Source: Nitrospira sp.
Lineage (GTDB): Bacteria; Nitrospirota; Nitrospiria; Nitrospirales; Nitrospiraceae
Assembly (NCBI GenBank): GCA_024998565.1
Contig: JACOEM010000005.1
Location: forward strand, 221,104-285,103
Direction: 5' to 3'
Length of the DNA stretch: 64,000 nucleotides
In this document: positions 43,322 to 52,188 of the stretch, piece after piece
How positions within the stretch are numbered: the first letter of the stretch is position 1
Layout: the number at the start of each line of letters is the position of its first letter
Notes under the pieces: model-generated
Database searches by the model: none
Seen by the model: the letters and a program-made list of their open reading frames with translations, nothing else
Told to the model about the DNA's origin: nothing
Translations under genes and position numbers: made by a program

Positions 43322-43540
43322 TCAGGACGCCGGCGCGAGGTCCTTCAACACGTTCGCCGCTTGCGGCCCCTTGGCTCCCTGCACGATGTCGAACTCGACG
43401 TTCTCACCCTCTTTCAACGTCTTGAATCCCTCGCCCTGCAGCGCGGAATAATGCACGAAGACATCGTCTCCGCCATCGAGCCGGATAAACCCGAACCCCT
43501 TACGATCGTTGAACCACTTCACTGTCCCCTTGGTCTTCAT
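43322..43540 (-). CDS. Cold-shock domain protein
   Basis: 72 residues, one CSD: G-T-V-K-W-F-N, K-G-F-G-F-I (RNP1), D-V-F-V-H-Y-S (RNP2). Binds single-stranded RNA/DNA as an RNA chaperone. GGGAGG precedes the ATG. Confidence 0.95.
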   Translation of the reverse strand: MKTKGTVKWFNDRKGFGFIRLDGGDDVFVHYSALQGEGFKTLKEGENVEFDIVQGAKGPQAANVLKDLAPAS

Positions 43541-43850
43541 ACGGTCCTCCCTTTCTCAACGCACAGACATAATGAGCGCATCAGCTCGCCGGCTGAGTCG
43601 CATGGCATGGTAATGATGACGATAAAAGGAGAAATAAAACCGACGAGCGTGGAAGCTCTTGCGAGGCGTTGAGACAATATTCAACCCGAACCATCGTGAC
43701 CTACTGAAAAGTGCGCAGCGATGTACCATGGGGTGCACATCTTGTCAAGCGGATAGTTTCGAGAATGGATCTCAGATCTGTTTACAAGCTCCGTAGACTC
43801 TTCTATAGTGCGGCAACCCAAGTCTCCGATGTAGGATTTCGACCGCCCTC
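43541..43850. other. Divergent regulatory region between cold-shock gene and lptF
   Basis: 310 bp with no gene. It must hold the cold-shock gene leader (long structured leaders are typical of cold-shock genes) and the promoter of the lptFG-fabF-acp-lpxD run. No clear -35/-10 pair is assignable by eye. Confidence 0.5.
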
Positions 43851-44936
43851 GTGCTGCACACCATCCTCGATCGCTATATTTTCCGCGAACTCTTCTCCCC
43901 GTTCGGCATCAGCCTGGCTGCGCTCTGTTTCGTGATGCTCACGAAAGAGCTGTTGCGACTGGTGGAACTGCTGGTGACGAAGGGGATCGGCTTTCTCTCG
44001 GTCCTGAAAGTGTTCGCCCATTTGCTGCCGTCGTTTCTGGTCCTCACCCTGCCCATCGCGGGCATTATTGCCACCATTACAGCCTTCGGCCGGTTATCCC
44101 TCGACAAGGAACTCGTCGCCATGCGCGCCGCCGGCTTCAGCCTCCTGCGGCTGTCCCAGTCGGTCTTTCTATTCGCCGCGCTGGTCTGCGGCCTGACGCT
44201 GGCGATGGCGCAGTACGGGCAACCCTGGAGCAACGTCAATCTCAAGAAAGTGGCGCTGAACCTGTTGCGCGACGAACTCGTGCTGGAGCTCGATCGCGGC
44301 GTCTTTAACGAAGCCATCCCCAAAATGACGATCTACGTACCGGATGCTCAGGAGGGACAGGACAACCGGGGCATTTTCGTGGCCGATGAACGCAACCCGG
44401 CCGATCCACGCATCATCGTGGCCCAGCAGTATCAGGTGATGACCGATCCGGCCAGCAGCCAGGTGGCGCTGCGGCTGATGAACGGCGTCATCCATAGCCG
44501 CCCCCAGACTCCGGAGGAATATCAGAAGATTTCGTTTACGTCGTACGACTTAAAGCTGAGCATCAGCGCGAGCCTGTACGGCGCGGAGGAGCGCACGCCG
44601 ATCGACGTCATTCGCGCCAAACTGGAGAGCACCGGCTGGACGGATACCAACGCGTTGCGGCGTTTGATGGAATATTATAAGGACCTGGCCTTCCCGGCGG
44701 CCTCGCTGGTGTTCTGTATCCTGGGGGTGCCGGTCGGCATCGTATCCAAACGTTCAGGCAGCATCGGCGGGTTTGCGGTGGGCGTGCTGGTGGTCATCGC
44801 CTACTATGTCCTCAATGTGGCCTGCGAGTTCCTGGTCACCACCCTGTGGATTTCTCCGTTCGCCGGCGCCTGGTTACCCAACGTCATCTTCACCGTGGTC
44901 ACTATTCTGTGGTTCTATCGGGTGAGCCGCCAATAG
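43851..44936 (+). CDS. lptF: LPS export ABC permease LptF
   Basis: 361 residues, GTG start. YjgP/YjgQ family: N-terminal helices (L-D-R-Y-I-F-R-E-L-F-S-P-F-G ... F-V-M-L-T-K-E-L-L-R), a periplasmic jellyroll-type central domain, and three C-terminal helices. Forms the inner-membrane LptB2FG complex that extracts LPS. The LptG gene follows after 4 bp. Confidence 0.92.
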   Translation: MLHTILDRYIFRELFSPFGISLAALCFVMLTKELLRLVELLVTKGIGFLSVLKVFAHLLPSFLVLTLPIAGIIATITAFGRLSLDKELVAMRAAGFSLLRLSQSVFLFAALVCGLTLAMAQYGQPWSNVNLKKVALNLLRDELVLELDRGVFNEAIPKMTIYVPDAQEGQDNRGIFVADERNPADPRIIVAQQYQVMTDPASSQVALRLMNGVIHSRPQTPEEYQKISFTSYDLKLSISASLYGAEERTPIDVIRAKLESTGWTDTNALRRLMEYYKDLAFPAASLVFCILGVPVGIVSKRSGSIGGFAVGVLVVIAYYVLNVACEFLVTTLWISPFAGAWLPNVIFTVVTILWFYRVSRQ

Positions 44937-44940
44937 TCCT

Positions 44941-46032
44941 ATGAACATTCTGTTCCGCTATATGCTGCGCGAGTACGTGAAGATCTTCGGCATGTGCTTC
45001 TCCGGGCTCATGACGATTTACCTCGTCATCGACTTCTTCGAGAAGGTGCGCCGCTTCCTGCGGTACGACGCCCATGCCCTCGATGTGCTGGCCTACTTCG
45101 TCCTCAAGATGCCCGCCATTTCCTACCAGATCGCGCCGCTGGCGGTCCTGATGGCGACCCTGCTTACGATCGGCCTGTTGTCGCGCAGCCATGAAATCAC
45201 CGCGATGCGCAGCTGCGGCATCAGTCTCTATTGGATCACCTCCCCGTTCCTGTTTCTCGGTACTGTCTTGGCCTTGGTCCTGTTTGCGTTCAGTTCGACC
45301 ATCATCCCCCTCGCCCTCGCCAAGGCCGAGCAGATCAAGACCACCCGGATTGAAAAACGAGCGGTACCGGTCTCGCTCAAAGCGGCACAGCCCTGGGTGA
45401 GCCTGGGCGGCCAAACCTTGATGAACATCGACACCATCGACCCGGGCGGAGCCGTGTTACGGAAGATCCGCCTCTATCGCTTGAGCCCCACGTTCGAGCT
45501 GGAGCAGATTGCGGAAGCACAACGCGCGGTGTATTCGCCGCAGGGTTGGGTCCTGGAAGACGGGATCCGGCGCTCGTTCCGGCAGGATGGGACGGTCTCG
45601 GTAAACAGCTTTCAGGCCGAACCCCTGCCGCTCGCGCAAATTCCCGACGACTTCACGACCTGGCTGGAGTTGGATTCGGAAACGATGACGCTGCCGGAGA
45701 TTCGCGCCTATGTCGATCGGCTGCATCTGGGCGGCACGATCCTCCCGCGCCTGCTGACGGATTATTATGGCCGGATCGCCTTCCCCTGCGTGACCTTTAT
45801 TATGGTGGTCGTCGGCATTGCCTTGAGCCTCCGGCGCACCGGCGTGCGCGGCAGCGGCATGGCCATGGGCATCGGACAAGCGATGGCCGTAGGATTCTTT
45901 TACTGGTCCACCCATTCCGTAGCCATTGCGCTGGGACGCGGCGGGGCACTCGCGCCGATGCTGGCAGGCTGGATGGCCAATCTGGTATTTCTCACGTTCG
46001 GCTTTTATCTGCTGTTGAAAGTGCGTTACTAG
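44941..46032 (+). CDS. lptG: LPS export ABC permease LptG
   Basis: 363 residues, same family as LptF: N-terminal helices, E-K-V-R-R-F-L-R in the coupling region, G-I-S-L-Y-W-I, central domain, then helices with Y-Y-G-R-I-A-F-P-C-V-T. Starts 4 bp after lptF, so both permeases are made together. Confidence 0.92.
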   Translation: MNILFRYMLREYVKIFGMCFSGLMTIYLVIDFFEKVRRFLRYDAHALDVLAYFVLKMPAISYQIAPLAVLMATLLTIGLLSRSHEITAMRSCGISLYWITSPFLFLGTVLALVLFAFSSTIIPLALAKAEQIKTTRIEKRAVPVSLKAAQPWVSLGGQTLMNIDTIDPGGAVLRKIRLYRLSPTFELEQIAEAQRAVYSPQGWVLEDGIRRSFRQDGTVSVNSFQAEPLPLAQIPDDFTTWLELDSETMTLPEIRAYVDRLHLGGTILPRLLTDYYGRIAFPCVTFIMVVVGIALSLRRTGVRGSGMAMGIGQAMAVGFFYWSTHSVAIALGRGGALAPMLAGWMANLVFLTFGFYLLLKVRY

Positions 46033-46136
46033 ACGGATGCTGAACGCGTGACCGTCTCCAGCATTGACTGTGGCGCCACCGTACGGTAAGTAGACAGGCC
46101 GCACAAGGCATCACCGGCAAGCAGTGAAAGGGTTCT

Positions 46137-47393
46137 ATGTCGACGAGAGTCGTCATCACAGGTCTGGGAGTCGTCTCCCCCATCGGCATCGGGGTGCCGC
46201 AGTTCTGGAAAGCGGCATTGGAAGGCCGGTCCGGGATCTCGGCCATTACCTCCTTCGATCCGTTCCCGCTGGAAGGGTACCGGTCGCGCGTAGCCGGACG
46301 CATTGTTGGATTTTCCCCCGAGCAGTATCTCCCGGCCGGCCAAGGCGACCGGGTAGACCGCTATGCCCAGTTCGCCCTTGTGGCCGCCAAGGAAGCGCTG
46401 GCGGACGCCGACTTCCGCATGGAGCGGGAAGAGCCGCACCGTGTCGGAGTCATCGTCGGCGCCGGCATGGGCGGCATGGTGATGGGCGAACGGGAAATCA
46501 CGCAGCTGTACGAACAGAAACGCCCGCACCGTGTGCATCCCAACTTTATTCCGGTCATTACACTGAATTCGGCTTCCGGCATCGTGGCCATGGCCTATGG
46601 GGCCAAAGGGCCCAACCTGACGATTTCCACGGCTTGCTCATCGAGCGCCCATGCCCTTGGTCAGGCCATGCACGCCATTCGTGCCGGCACGGCGGATGCG
46701 GTGATCGTCGTCGGCGCCGATGCCAGTATCACGCCCCTGGTCTTTGCCGGATTTTGCTCGCTGCGCGCACTTTCGACCAAGTATAACGATGCACCGGAAC
46801 GAGCCTCACGACCCTTCGATCGCGGACGGGATGGCTTTGTCATGGGTGAAGGCGCCGGCGCGCTGATTGTCGAATCGCTCGCCCACGCCAAGAAACGCAA
46901 GGCCCGGATGTACGCGGAAGTGGCCGGATACGCCGCCACCAGCGAAGCTCATCACATGGTGATTCCACGCGAGGACGGCGAAGAGGTGGCCATCACGATG
47001 CGCCTGGCCTTGAAGGATGCGGGCGTCACGCCTGCGCAAGTCGATTACATCAATGCCCATGCGACTTCCACGACGGTGGGTGATGCGGTCGAGGTGAAGG
47101 CCATTCGTCTCTTGTTCAAATCCCGGGCGGATAAGCTGGCGGTGAGCGCCACGAAGTCACTCGTGGGGCATACGCTGGGTGCGGCAGGCTCGCTGGCCGG
47201 GATCGTCTCGGCCCTGACCCTTACCAGCGGGCAGATCCACCCGACGCTCAACCTTGACGATCCGGATCCGGCCTGCGCCCTCGCGGGGTTGTCTGCGCAA
47301 CCGCAAACCCGCAAAACCAAGGTCGCGCTGATCAACGCGTTCGGCTTCGGCAGTAACAATGCCGCGGTCGTCTTAAAATCTCTATCGACCTGA
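46137..47393 (+). CDS. fabF: Beta-ketoacyl-ACP synthase II
   Basis: 418 residues. Catalytic Cys in T-A-C-S-S-S-A-H-A-L, His pair in N-A-H-A-T-S-T and V-G-H-T-L-G-A-A-G, Lys in S-A-T-K-S-L-V. Elongates acyl-ACP with malonyl-ACP. Being between lptG and an ACP/lpxD gene, it could supply hydroxyacyl chains for lipid A; a housekeeping role is equally possible. Confidence 0.92.
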   Translation: MSTRVVITGLGVVSPIGIGVPQFWKAALEGRSGISAITSFDPFPLEGYRSRVAGRIVGFSPEQYLPAGQGDRVDRYAQFALVAAKEALADADFRMEREEPHRVGVIVGAGMGGMVMGEREITQLYEQKRPHRVHPNFIPVITLNSASGIVAMAYGAKGPNLTISTACSSSAHALGQAMHAIRAGTADAVIVVGADASITPLVFAGFCSLRALSTKYNDAPERASRPFDRGRDGFVMGEGAGALIVESLAHAKKRKARMYAEVAGYAATSEAHHMVIPREDGEEVAITMRLALKDAGVTPAQVDYINAHATSTTVGDAVEVKAIRLLFKSRADKLAVSATKSLVGHTLGAAGSLAGIVSALTLTSGQIHPTLNLDDPDPACALAGLSAQPQTRKTKVALINAFGFGSNNAAVVLKSLST

Positions 47394-47456
47394 CCCGCGT
47401 CGGGCGACGACATTCGTGCACGTGCGATGTGCCGGCAAGAAACGAAGGAACCGGTT

Positions 47457-47798
47457 ATGGCTAAGACTTCAGACGTTTCCGACAAGATCATTCAGGCGCT
47501 GGCGGACTATCTCAAGCGGGATGCGGCGTCGATTCAGACGACCCATCACCTGCGGGACGACCTGGGTTTGGATTCGATGGCGGTAATCGAAATGCTGTAC
47601 CGCATCGAAGAAGTCTTTAATCTCCAGATCCCCGACCAGGACCTCGTCGGCCTGACCACCGTCGGCCAGGTGATCACCTATGTGCAAGGCCGCGTCGCCC
47701 CTCCGAAGGCTCCTGCAAAGGCGGCCGCGAAAACTCCGGCGAAAGCCGCCCCGAAGACACCTGCCGCCAAGCGTTCTACCAAGAGCAAGAAGGCCTAG
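47457..47798 (+). CDS. Acyl carrier protein with Lys/Ala/Pro-rich tail
   Basis: 113 residues, AAGGA upstream of the ATG at 47457. ACP domain (about 5-80) has the phosphopantetheine site L-G-L-D-S-M-A-V-I-E-M-L with Ser as attachment point. It is followed by about 30 residues made of K, A, P, T, S (A-P-P-K-A-P-A-K-A-A-A-K type, ending S-K-K-A), strongly basic and like histone H1 tails. Ordinary ACP is 77-80 residues and acidic throughout. Four bases separate it from lpxD. Confidence 0.88.
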   Translation: MAKTSDVSDKIIQALADYLKRDAASIQTTHHLRDDLGLDSMAVIEMLYRIEEVFNLQIPDQDLVGLTTVGQVITYVQGRVAPPKAPAKAAAKTPAKAAPKTPAAKRSTKSKKA

Positions 47799-47802
47799 CC
47801 GT

Positions 47803-48885
47803 ATGACGACCGCACCGAGGCACACGCCGCTGACACTCCGGGAACTCCACAGTTATGTCGGAGGAGAGCTGGTCGGTTCACCGGATGCGACCGTCACCGG
47901 AGTGGCGAGCCTGGAAGAGGCCGGACCGGGCGACCTCGCCTTCCTGACCTCCGAACGCAATTTGAAATCTCCGCAGACCGCCACTATCGGAGCCCTGCTC
48001 GTGGGACGTCGCCTGCCGGATTGCCCGTCACCGCAACTCGTGGTGGACAATCCTGCGTATGCCTTTGCACGGGCCGCCCAGCAGTTTTTTGCGCGACCGA
48101 CCCGCATGCGCGGCATCGCCCAGGGCATCACCCGCGGCGAGGACGTGACCATCGGCGCGGATGTGTCGATCTGGCCCGGCGTGACCCTCGGGGACCGCGT
48201 CTCCATCGGCGCGCGGGTGACCCTCTATCCGGGGGTCTTTATCGGCGACGATAGCGCCATCGGTGATGATGCCCTCCTCTACCCCAACGTGGTGGTTCGT
48301 GAAGGCTGCCGTCTCGGAGCTCGCGTGATCGTGCACAGCGGCACGGTGATCGGCAGTGACGGATTCGGCTACGTCCAGTATCAGGGACGTCACCAGAAGA
48401 TTCCGCAATTGGGCGGCGTGCTCATCGAGGATGACGTGGAACTGGGCTCCAATGTGAGCGTGGATCGCGCGACGTTCGGCAACACCGTCATCAAGCGCGG
48501 GACGAAAATCGATAACCTCGTGCAGATCGCCCACAACGTGGTGGTGGGTGAGCACAATATTCTCGTCGCACAAGTCGGTATCGCGGGGAGTACGACGCTG
48601 GGAAAGTATGTGATGGTGGGTGGCCAGGCCGGCCTCGCCGACCATTTGCAGATCGGCGATCAGGTGATGATTGCGGCTAAGTCCGGCGTCACAAGAAGTC
48701 TGGAGCCCAATCAAATCGTCTCCGGCGCGCCGGTGATGCCCCACGCGACGTTTCTGAAGGCCCAGGCGGTGATTCCGCAGTTGCCGGAACTACGCCAGCG
48801 CGTCCGCGAGTTGGAAGAGCGCCTCGCGAAACTGGAACAGACCCGACAACCTCCCGCCAAGTCCCGCAAGCCCCGTCGCAAATAG
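47803..48885 (+). CDS. lpxD: UDP-3-O-(3-hydroxyacyl)glucosamine N-acyltransferase
   Basis: 360 residues. N-terminal uridine-binding domain (to about 100), then a left-handed beta-helix of hexapeptide repeats (I-G-A-D-V-S-I-W-P-G-V..., I-D-N-L-V-Q-I-A-H-N-V with the catalytic His), and a basic C-terminal helix. Third enzyme of lipid A synthesis; takes the hydroxyacyl chain from ACP, whose gene is 4 bp upstream. Confidence 0.95.
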   Translation: MTTAPRHTPLTLRELHSYVGGELVGSPDATVTGVASLEEAGPGDLAFLTSERNLKSPQTATIGALLVGRRLPDCPSPQLVVDNPAYAFARAAQQFFARPTRMRGIAQGITRGEDVTIGADVSIWPGVTLGDRVSIGARVTLYPGVFIGDDSAIGDDALLYPNVVVREGCRLGARVIVHSGTVIGSDGFGYVQYQGRHQKIPQLGGVLIEDDVELGSNVSVDRATFGNTVIKRGTKIDNLVQIAHNVVVGEHNILVAQVGIAGSTTLGKYVMVGGQAGLADHLQIGDQVMIAAKSGVTRSLEPNQIVSGAPVMPHATFLKAQAVIPQLPELRQRVRELEERLAKLEQTRQPPAKSRKPRRK

Positions 48886-48903
48886 CCCGCGTCAGCCGCA
48901 TCG

Positions 48904-49428
48904 TTAGTTCTTCAGCATCGACTTCCAAAAGAACAGTTTGGCCCAGAAAAATCCCGCCCAGGGCAGGAAACAGGCCGCGATCGGATGGACCGCGCCATAG
49001 AGCATGCTGACCATTGAGCCCGCGAGCAATACCGCCAGGCCGACCATATACGCACCTGGTGCCCACGGCGACCCACTGGCCTGTTCCTGACTGGCCGCAC
49101 TCTCTCGTTTGGGTTTGCCGCTCTTACTGACCGTCGGCTGCCGCATGCGCGCCGCAAACACCTCCGGGCGATTGGTCAAAATCCACCGGTGGTACGTCGT
49201 CTGCACCCACCCGAGCACCCCGCCCAGCAGCAACAACCCGGAACTTTGGAGAAAGGTCCACCACGTATAGGTGTCGGTGGCGATGAGCTGATATCCGAGC
49301 CCGCCGACCCCGCCGATCATGGAAATCAGGCCAAGGATGCCGGCCGGAAATAACATGTACGCTTTGATGTAGGCCGTCGCCCGCGCGTCGTGCCCTTCCT
49401 GCTGCTTGAGAGAGATCAGTTTTGCCAT
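48904..49428 (-). CDS. Membrane protein of unknown function
   Basis: 174 residues with four hydrophobic segments (near 25-50, 58-78, 123-143, 148-168) and a short Lys/Ser-rich cytosolic loop around 100-118. Convergent with lpxD, 18 bp gap. No family recognised. Confidence 0.65.
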   Translation of the reverse strand: MAKLISLKQQEGHDARATAYIKAYMLFPAGILGLISMIGGVGGLGYQLIATDTYTWWTFLQSSGLLLLGGVLGWVQTTYHRWILTNRPEVFAARMRQPTVSKSGKPKRESAASQEQASGSPWAPGAYMVGLAVLLAGSMVSMLYGAVHPIAACFLPWAGFFWAKLFFWKSMLKN

Positions 49429-49916
49429 GGGCGTGATGGTCGTACAATCGCAACCTCAACCGCAAGCGAAAATGTGTCGGACCGGGACAAATTTCAGCGA
49501 GCAGCGAAGCAAGCATACCTTTTCCGTGCAGGGCCCCTCTTCACTCGACGAGCAAGAGGCGTGAGCACAGGGGGCGCAGGCCGACGGAGTTGATTCCCTC
49601 CAAGCTCGCACGGCAACACGTGTTCAGCAGGTGGTGGATCGATCGTTCAGGATTGACGTGGGGAACCGGCGATCTCAACTGAGTGGCATCATTCTTCCCT
49701 GTCCACAAGAACTGTGGACGGACTGTGCGCAACCATGTGGACAGACCTCCGCCGGCAGTGGCTGCGTAGGAATGCCCGCAATGTGCTCAATAATTAGGCG
49801 GCGTGACGTGAAATTTCTCAGCAGGATAGAAACGTGTTCAGCTTTGAGCGGTGGAGGGCAGGCGACGCGGAGAGGCAGGCAAACCGGGTATCAATTGGGA
49901 GCGCTTCGTCAAGCCG
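49429..49916. other. Intergenic region right of the chemosensory operon's last gene
   Basis: 488 bp with no supported gene. The one structured feature is a hairpin GTCCACA-agaac-TGTGGAC (49701-49719) followed by a third TGTGGAC at 49736-49742; there is no poly-T after it on either strand. Confidence 0.45.
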
Positions 49917-51989
49917 CTACGCCATAGGGAGGATGTCAAAAATGGCCGCCCGTTCCACGCGGCCGACATCGACCCATTGCTGGGCCAGCGGAATGAGCGT
50001 CGCCAATCGTTCTTCCACGGCTGCCAATCGCTCGCGGATGACCATCGGCTTGTGCTGAGCCGTGACGCGGAGGAATGTACGCAGGCCATGCAGGAACAGG
50101 CTGATATTCGCCGCGGCCACCCGGTCGGCCGCATCGGAAAGCGCCTCGATCTCGACAAAAATGGGTTCCAACGCCTGGGGTGGGAAGACGCGATCCTCAC
50201 TGGTGAGCGCGACATGCCTGAGCGTGGCGATCACCGCCGGGATATGCGCCTGCATGTGCGCGAGAAATCGCTCGTCCAACTCATCCAGCTCCTGCAACAG
50301 TCGCCCGATGGCACGCGCATCCACCAAGCCTGTCCCTCGCGCCATCTCCTGCTCGGCACGCTGAATCACGGTTTCCAGCACATCGCGCACCGGTTGCAGC
50401 GATCGACCTCGCGCCTGATGCAACTGCCGCAAGGCGTCAAGAATGGATGCGGCGGGCAACGAAGTGGAAGGCGCGTCGTCCGGAACGTCAGCCTCGACAG
50501 GGGCCGGCGCTTCAGCGACCATCGGCTCAGGCATTTCAGTCACAGGCTGCTGCACAGCGACGGCAGCTTCGAGATGATCCTGGGGTGGCCGCTCGAGCGC
50601 CTGAAGCGCCTGCACCGTCTTGCTGATTTCGAGCAACCCCTCTCGAAGCGACGCCACGTGATGAGCCGCCACGGTGCGCTCATGTTTTGCGGCGGCCTGA
50701 AGGAGCGGAAGCAGTCGGGTCGCCATGTCTTCCACGGCCGTCAACCCGACGGTCGCGGCGGATTGCGCGAGGTTACTGACGCTCTGCCATAAAATCGTCG
50801 TCAACTTGGCGCGGCGCCCCTGTTCACTTGTCGTGTCGAGCCGCTCAAGCGCCGTCTGGATCTGATTGAGCCATTCACGGGCCTCCAATACAAACAGGCC
50901 GAGAATTTCTCGCCGGACATGCGGGCCCTGGTCCGGCGCCTCGATCGTCGACTGGACCTGCGCAGGCTGTGCAGCTGCCTTGGGTTGCTCCACCGCGGCC
51001 TGAATCACGCCGGCGATCGCATCCAGACTTTCGAGCAAGGCGGCAAACTGATCCGATGCGCTCGTCGGCGTGGCGGGCTCGGCAGCCATCGGTGCGGTTG
51101 CAAACGTGACACGCTCCAATGCCGGTGAATCGACAGTTTCTGCGACCGACACCTGTGGCAACTGACTGAGATCGAGATACCGCGGCGGATCGGTCACCGC
51201 TGTCTCCTGTGCGCCGGTCACACGAAGCACCGGACGGGATGGGTAGCGAGGCGTGATTCGCACCACCACCCCTTCTTCGCCGCTGCTCAGGCGCACTTTG
51301 GTACCCAGCGGGTAGACCGAGAGTTGCTCGACCAATCCTTTCATGATTTCACGGGGAAACGCAGTACGCTCCGTGTTCAATAACTCACGGATCGCCTCGT
51401 GCGGGAGGAGGCGCCGGCGGTAGGGGCGCGGACTGACCAACGCATCGAAGATATCGACGAGCCCGATGATCTGCGCCAGCTCATTAATTTCACGCCCCTT
51501 TAAACGGTTCGGGTACCCCTGCCCCTTCCCGCGCTCATGGGCCTGCAATACCACTTCGGCCAGCCAGGCATAGTCCGCACCGAGACGTTCGATCACCCCA
51601 TATCCCAAACGCGGATGTTGCTCGACCAGAGCCCGCTCATCGGAGCTCAGACGGCCGGTCTTCGTCAGTAGATGCTGCGGCACGGCAAAAATGCCGATGT
51701 CGTGCAGGAGCCCGGCCAACGCCAAACGCCGCAACTCCGCGCCGTAATAGCCGAGGCCGATCCCGACCTTCGTCGCGAGAATGCTCACATTGACTAGATT
51801 GGTAACCAGCGGAGGGCCGACAGGACTGGAGAGGGCTTCAACGACTAACTGATCAGTTTCCTGAATCGACTCGACGATGCTGCCGGCAAGATGGGTCAAC
51901 TCCGTCAGGTTCACCGGTTCCTGCCGTTGCACGGCGGCAGCGACCCGCATCAGCGCATCCTCAGCCTGCCGGTAGTGATTCTGCTCCAT
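49917..51989 (-). CDS. HD-GYP phosphodiesterase fused to a degenerate Hpt-like region
   Basis: 690 residues. HD-GYP domain (about 60-225): H96-D97-I-G, Q-H-P-R-L-G (125-129), H151-E ... G-Y-P (158-160), V-D-I-F-D-A-L (178-184). Ala150 replaces the first His of the usual His-His pair, and Lys155 replaces the Asp of H-E-x-x-D-G, so one metal ligand is lost. A Pro/Ala-rich linker follows, then a C-terminal half (from about 358) homologous to the next gene along its length; the Hpt-type H-x-L-K-G-S-A is here S405-N-L-A-Q-S-A, without His. Predicted to act in c-di-GMP turnover if active; last gene of the chemosensory operon. Confidence 0.82.
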   Translation of the reverse strand: MEQNHYRQAEDALMRVAAAVQRQEPVNLTELTHLAGSIVESIQETDQLVVEALSSPVGPPLVTNLVNVSILATKVGIGLGYYGAELRRLALAGLLHDIGIFAVPQHLLTKTGRLSSDERALVEQHPRLGYGVIERLGADYAWLAEVVLQAHERGKGQGYPNRLKGREINELAQIIGLVDIFDALVSPRPYRRRLLPHEAIRELLNTERTAFPREIMKGLVEQLSVYPLGTKVRLSSGEEGVVVRITPRYPSRPVLRVTGAQETAVTDPPRYLDLSQLPQVSVAETVDSPALERVTFATAPMAAEPATPTSASDQFAALLESLDAIAGVIQAAVEQPKAAAQPAQVQSTIEAPDQGPHVRREILGLFVLEAREWLNQIQTALERLDTTSEQGRRAKLTTILWQSVSNLAQSAATVGLTAVEDMATRLLPLLQAAAKHERTVAAHHVASLREGLLEISKTVQALQALERPPQDHLEAAVAVQQPVTEMPEPMVAEAPAPVEADVPDDAPSTSLPAASILDALRQLHQARGRSLQPVRDVLETVIQRAEQEMARGTGLVDARAIGRLLQELDELDERFLAHMQAHIPAVIATLRHVALTSEDRVFPPQALEPIFVEIEALSDAADRVAAANISLFLHGLRTFLRVTAQHKPMVIRERLAAVEERLATLIPLAQQWVDVGRVERAAIFDILPMA

Positions 51990-52188
51990 TTCCGCTTAGC
52001 CTCCAGCCTCGACGCGCTTCGTCACGCGGCACGCCTTTGTTTTCACCTCTGCATGGTCCAACGCTCCGAGTCAGACGAATCAGCGAAGCCGTCTGGAATG
52101 ATCCCCATGGTGGAGGTGCGCCTTCAACTCAACGAAACCTGTCCGGGAAGTCCTGTCCGAGGCCGGTCGCGCACTGTGAGGAGCGTCC

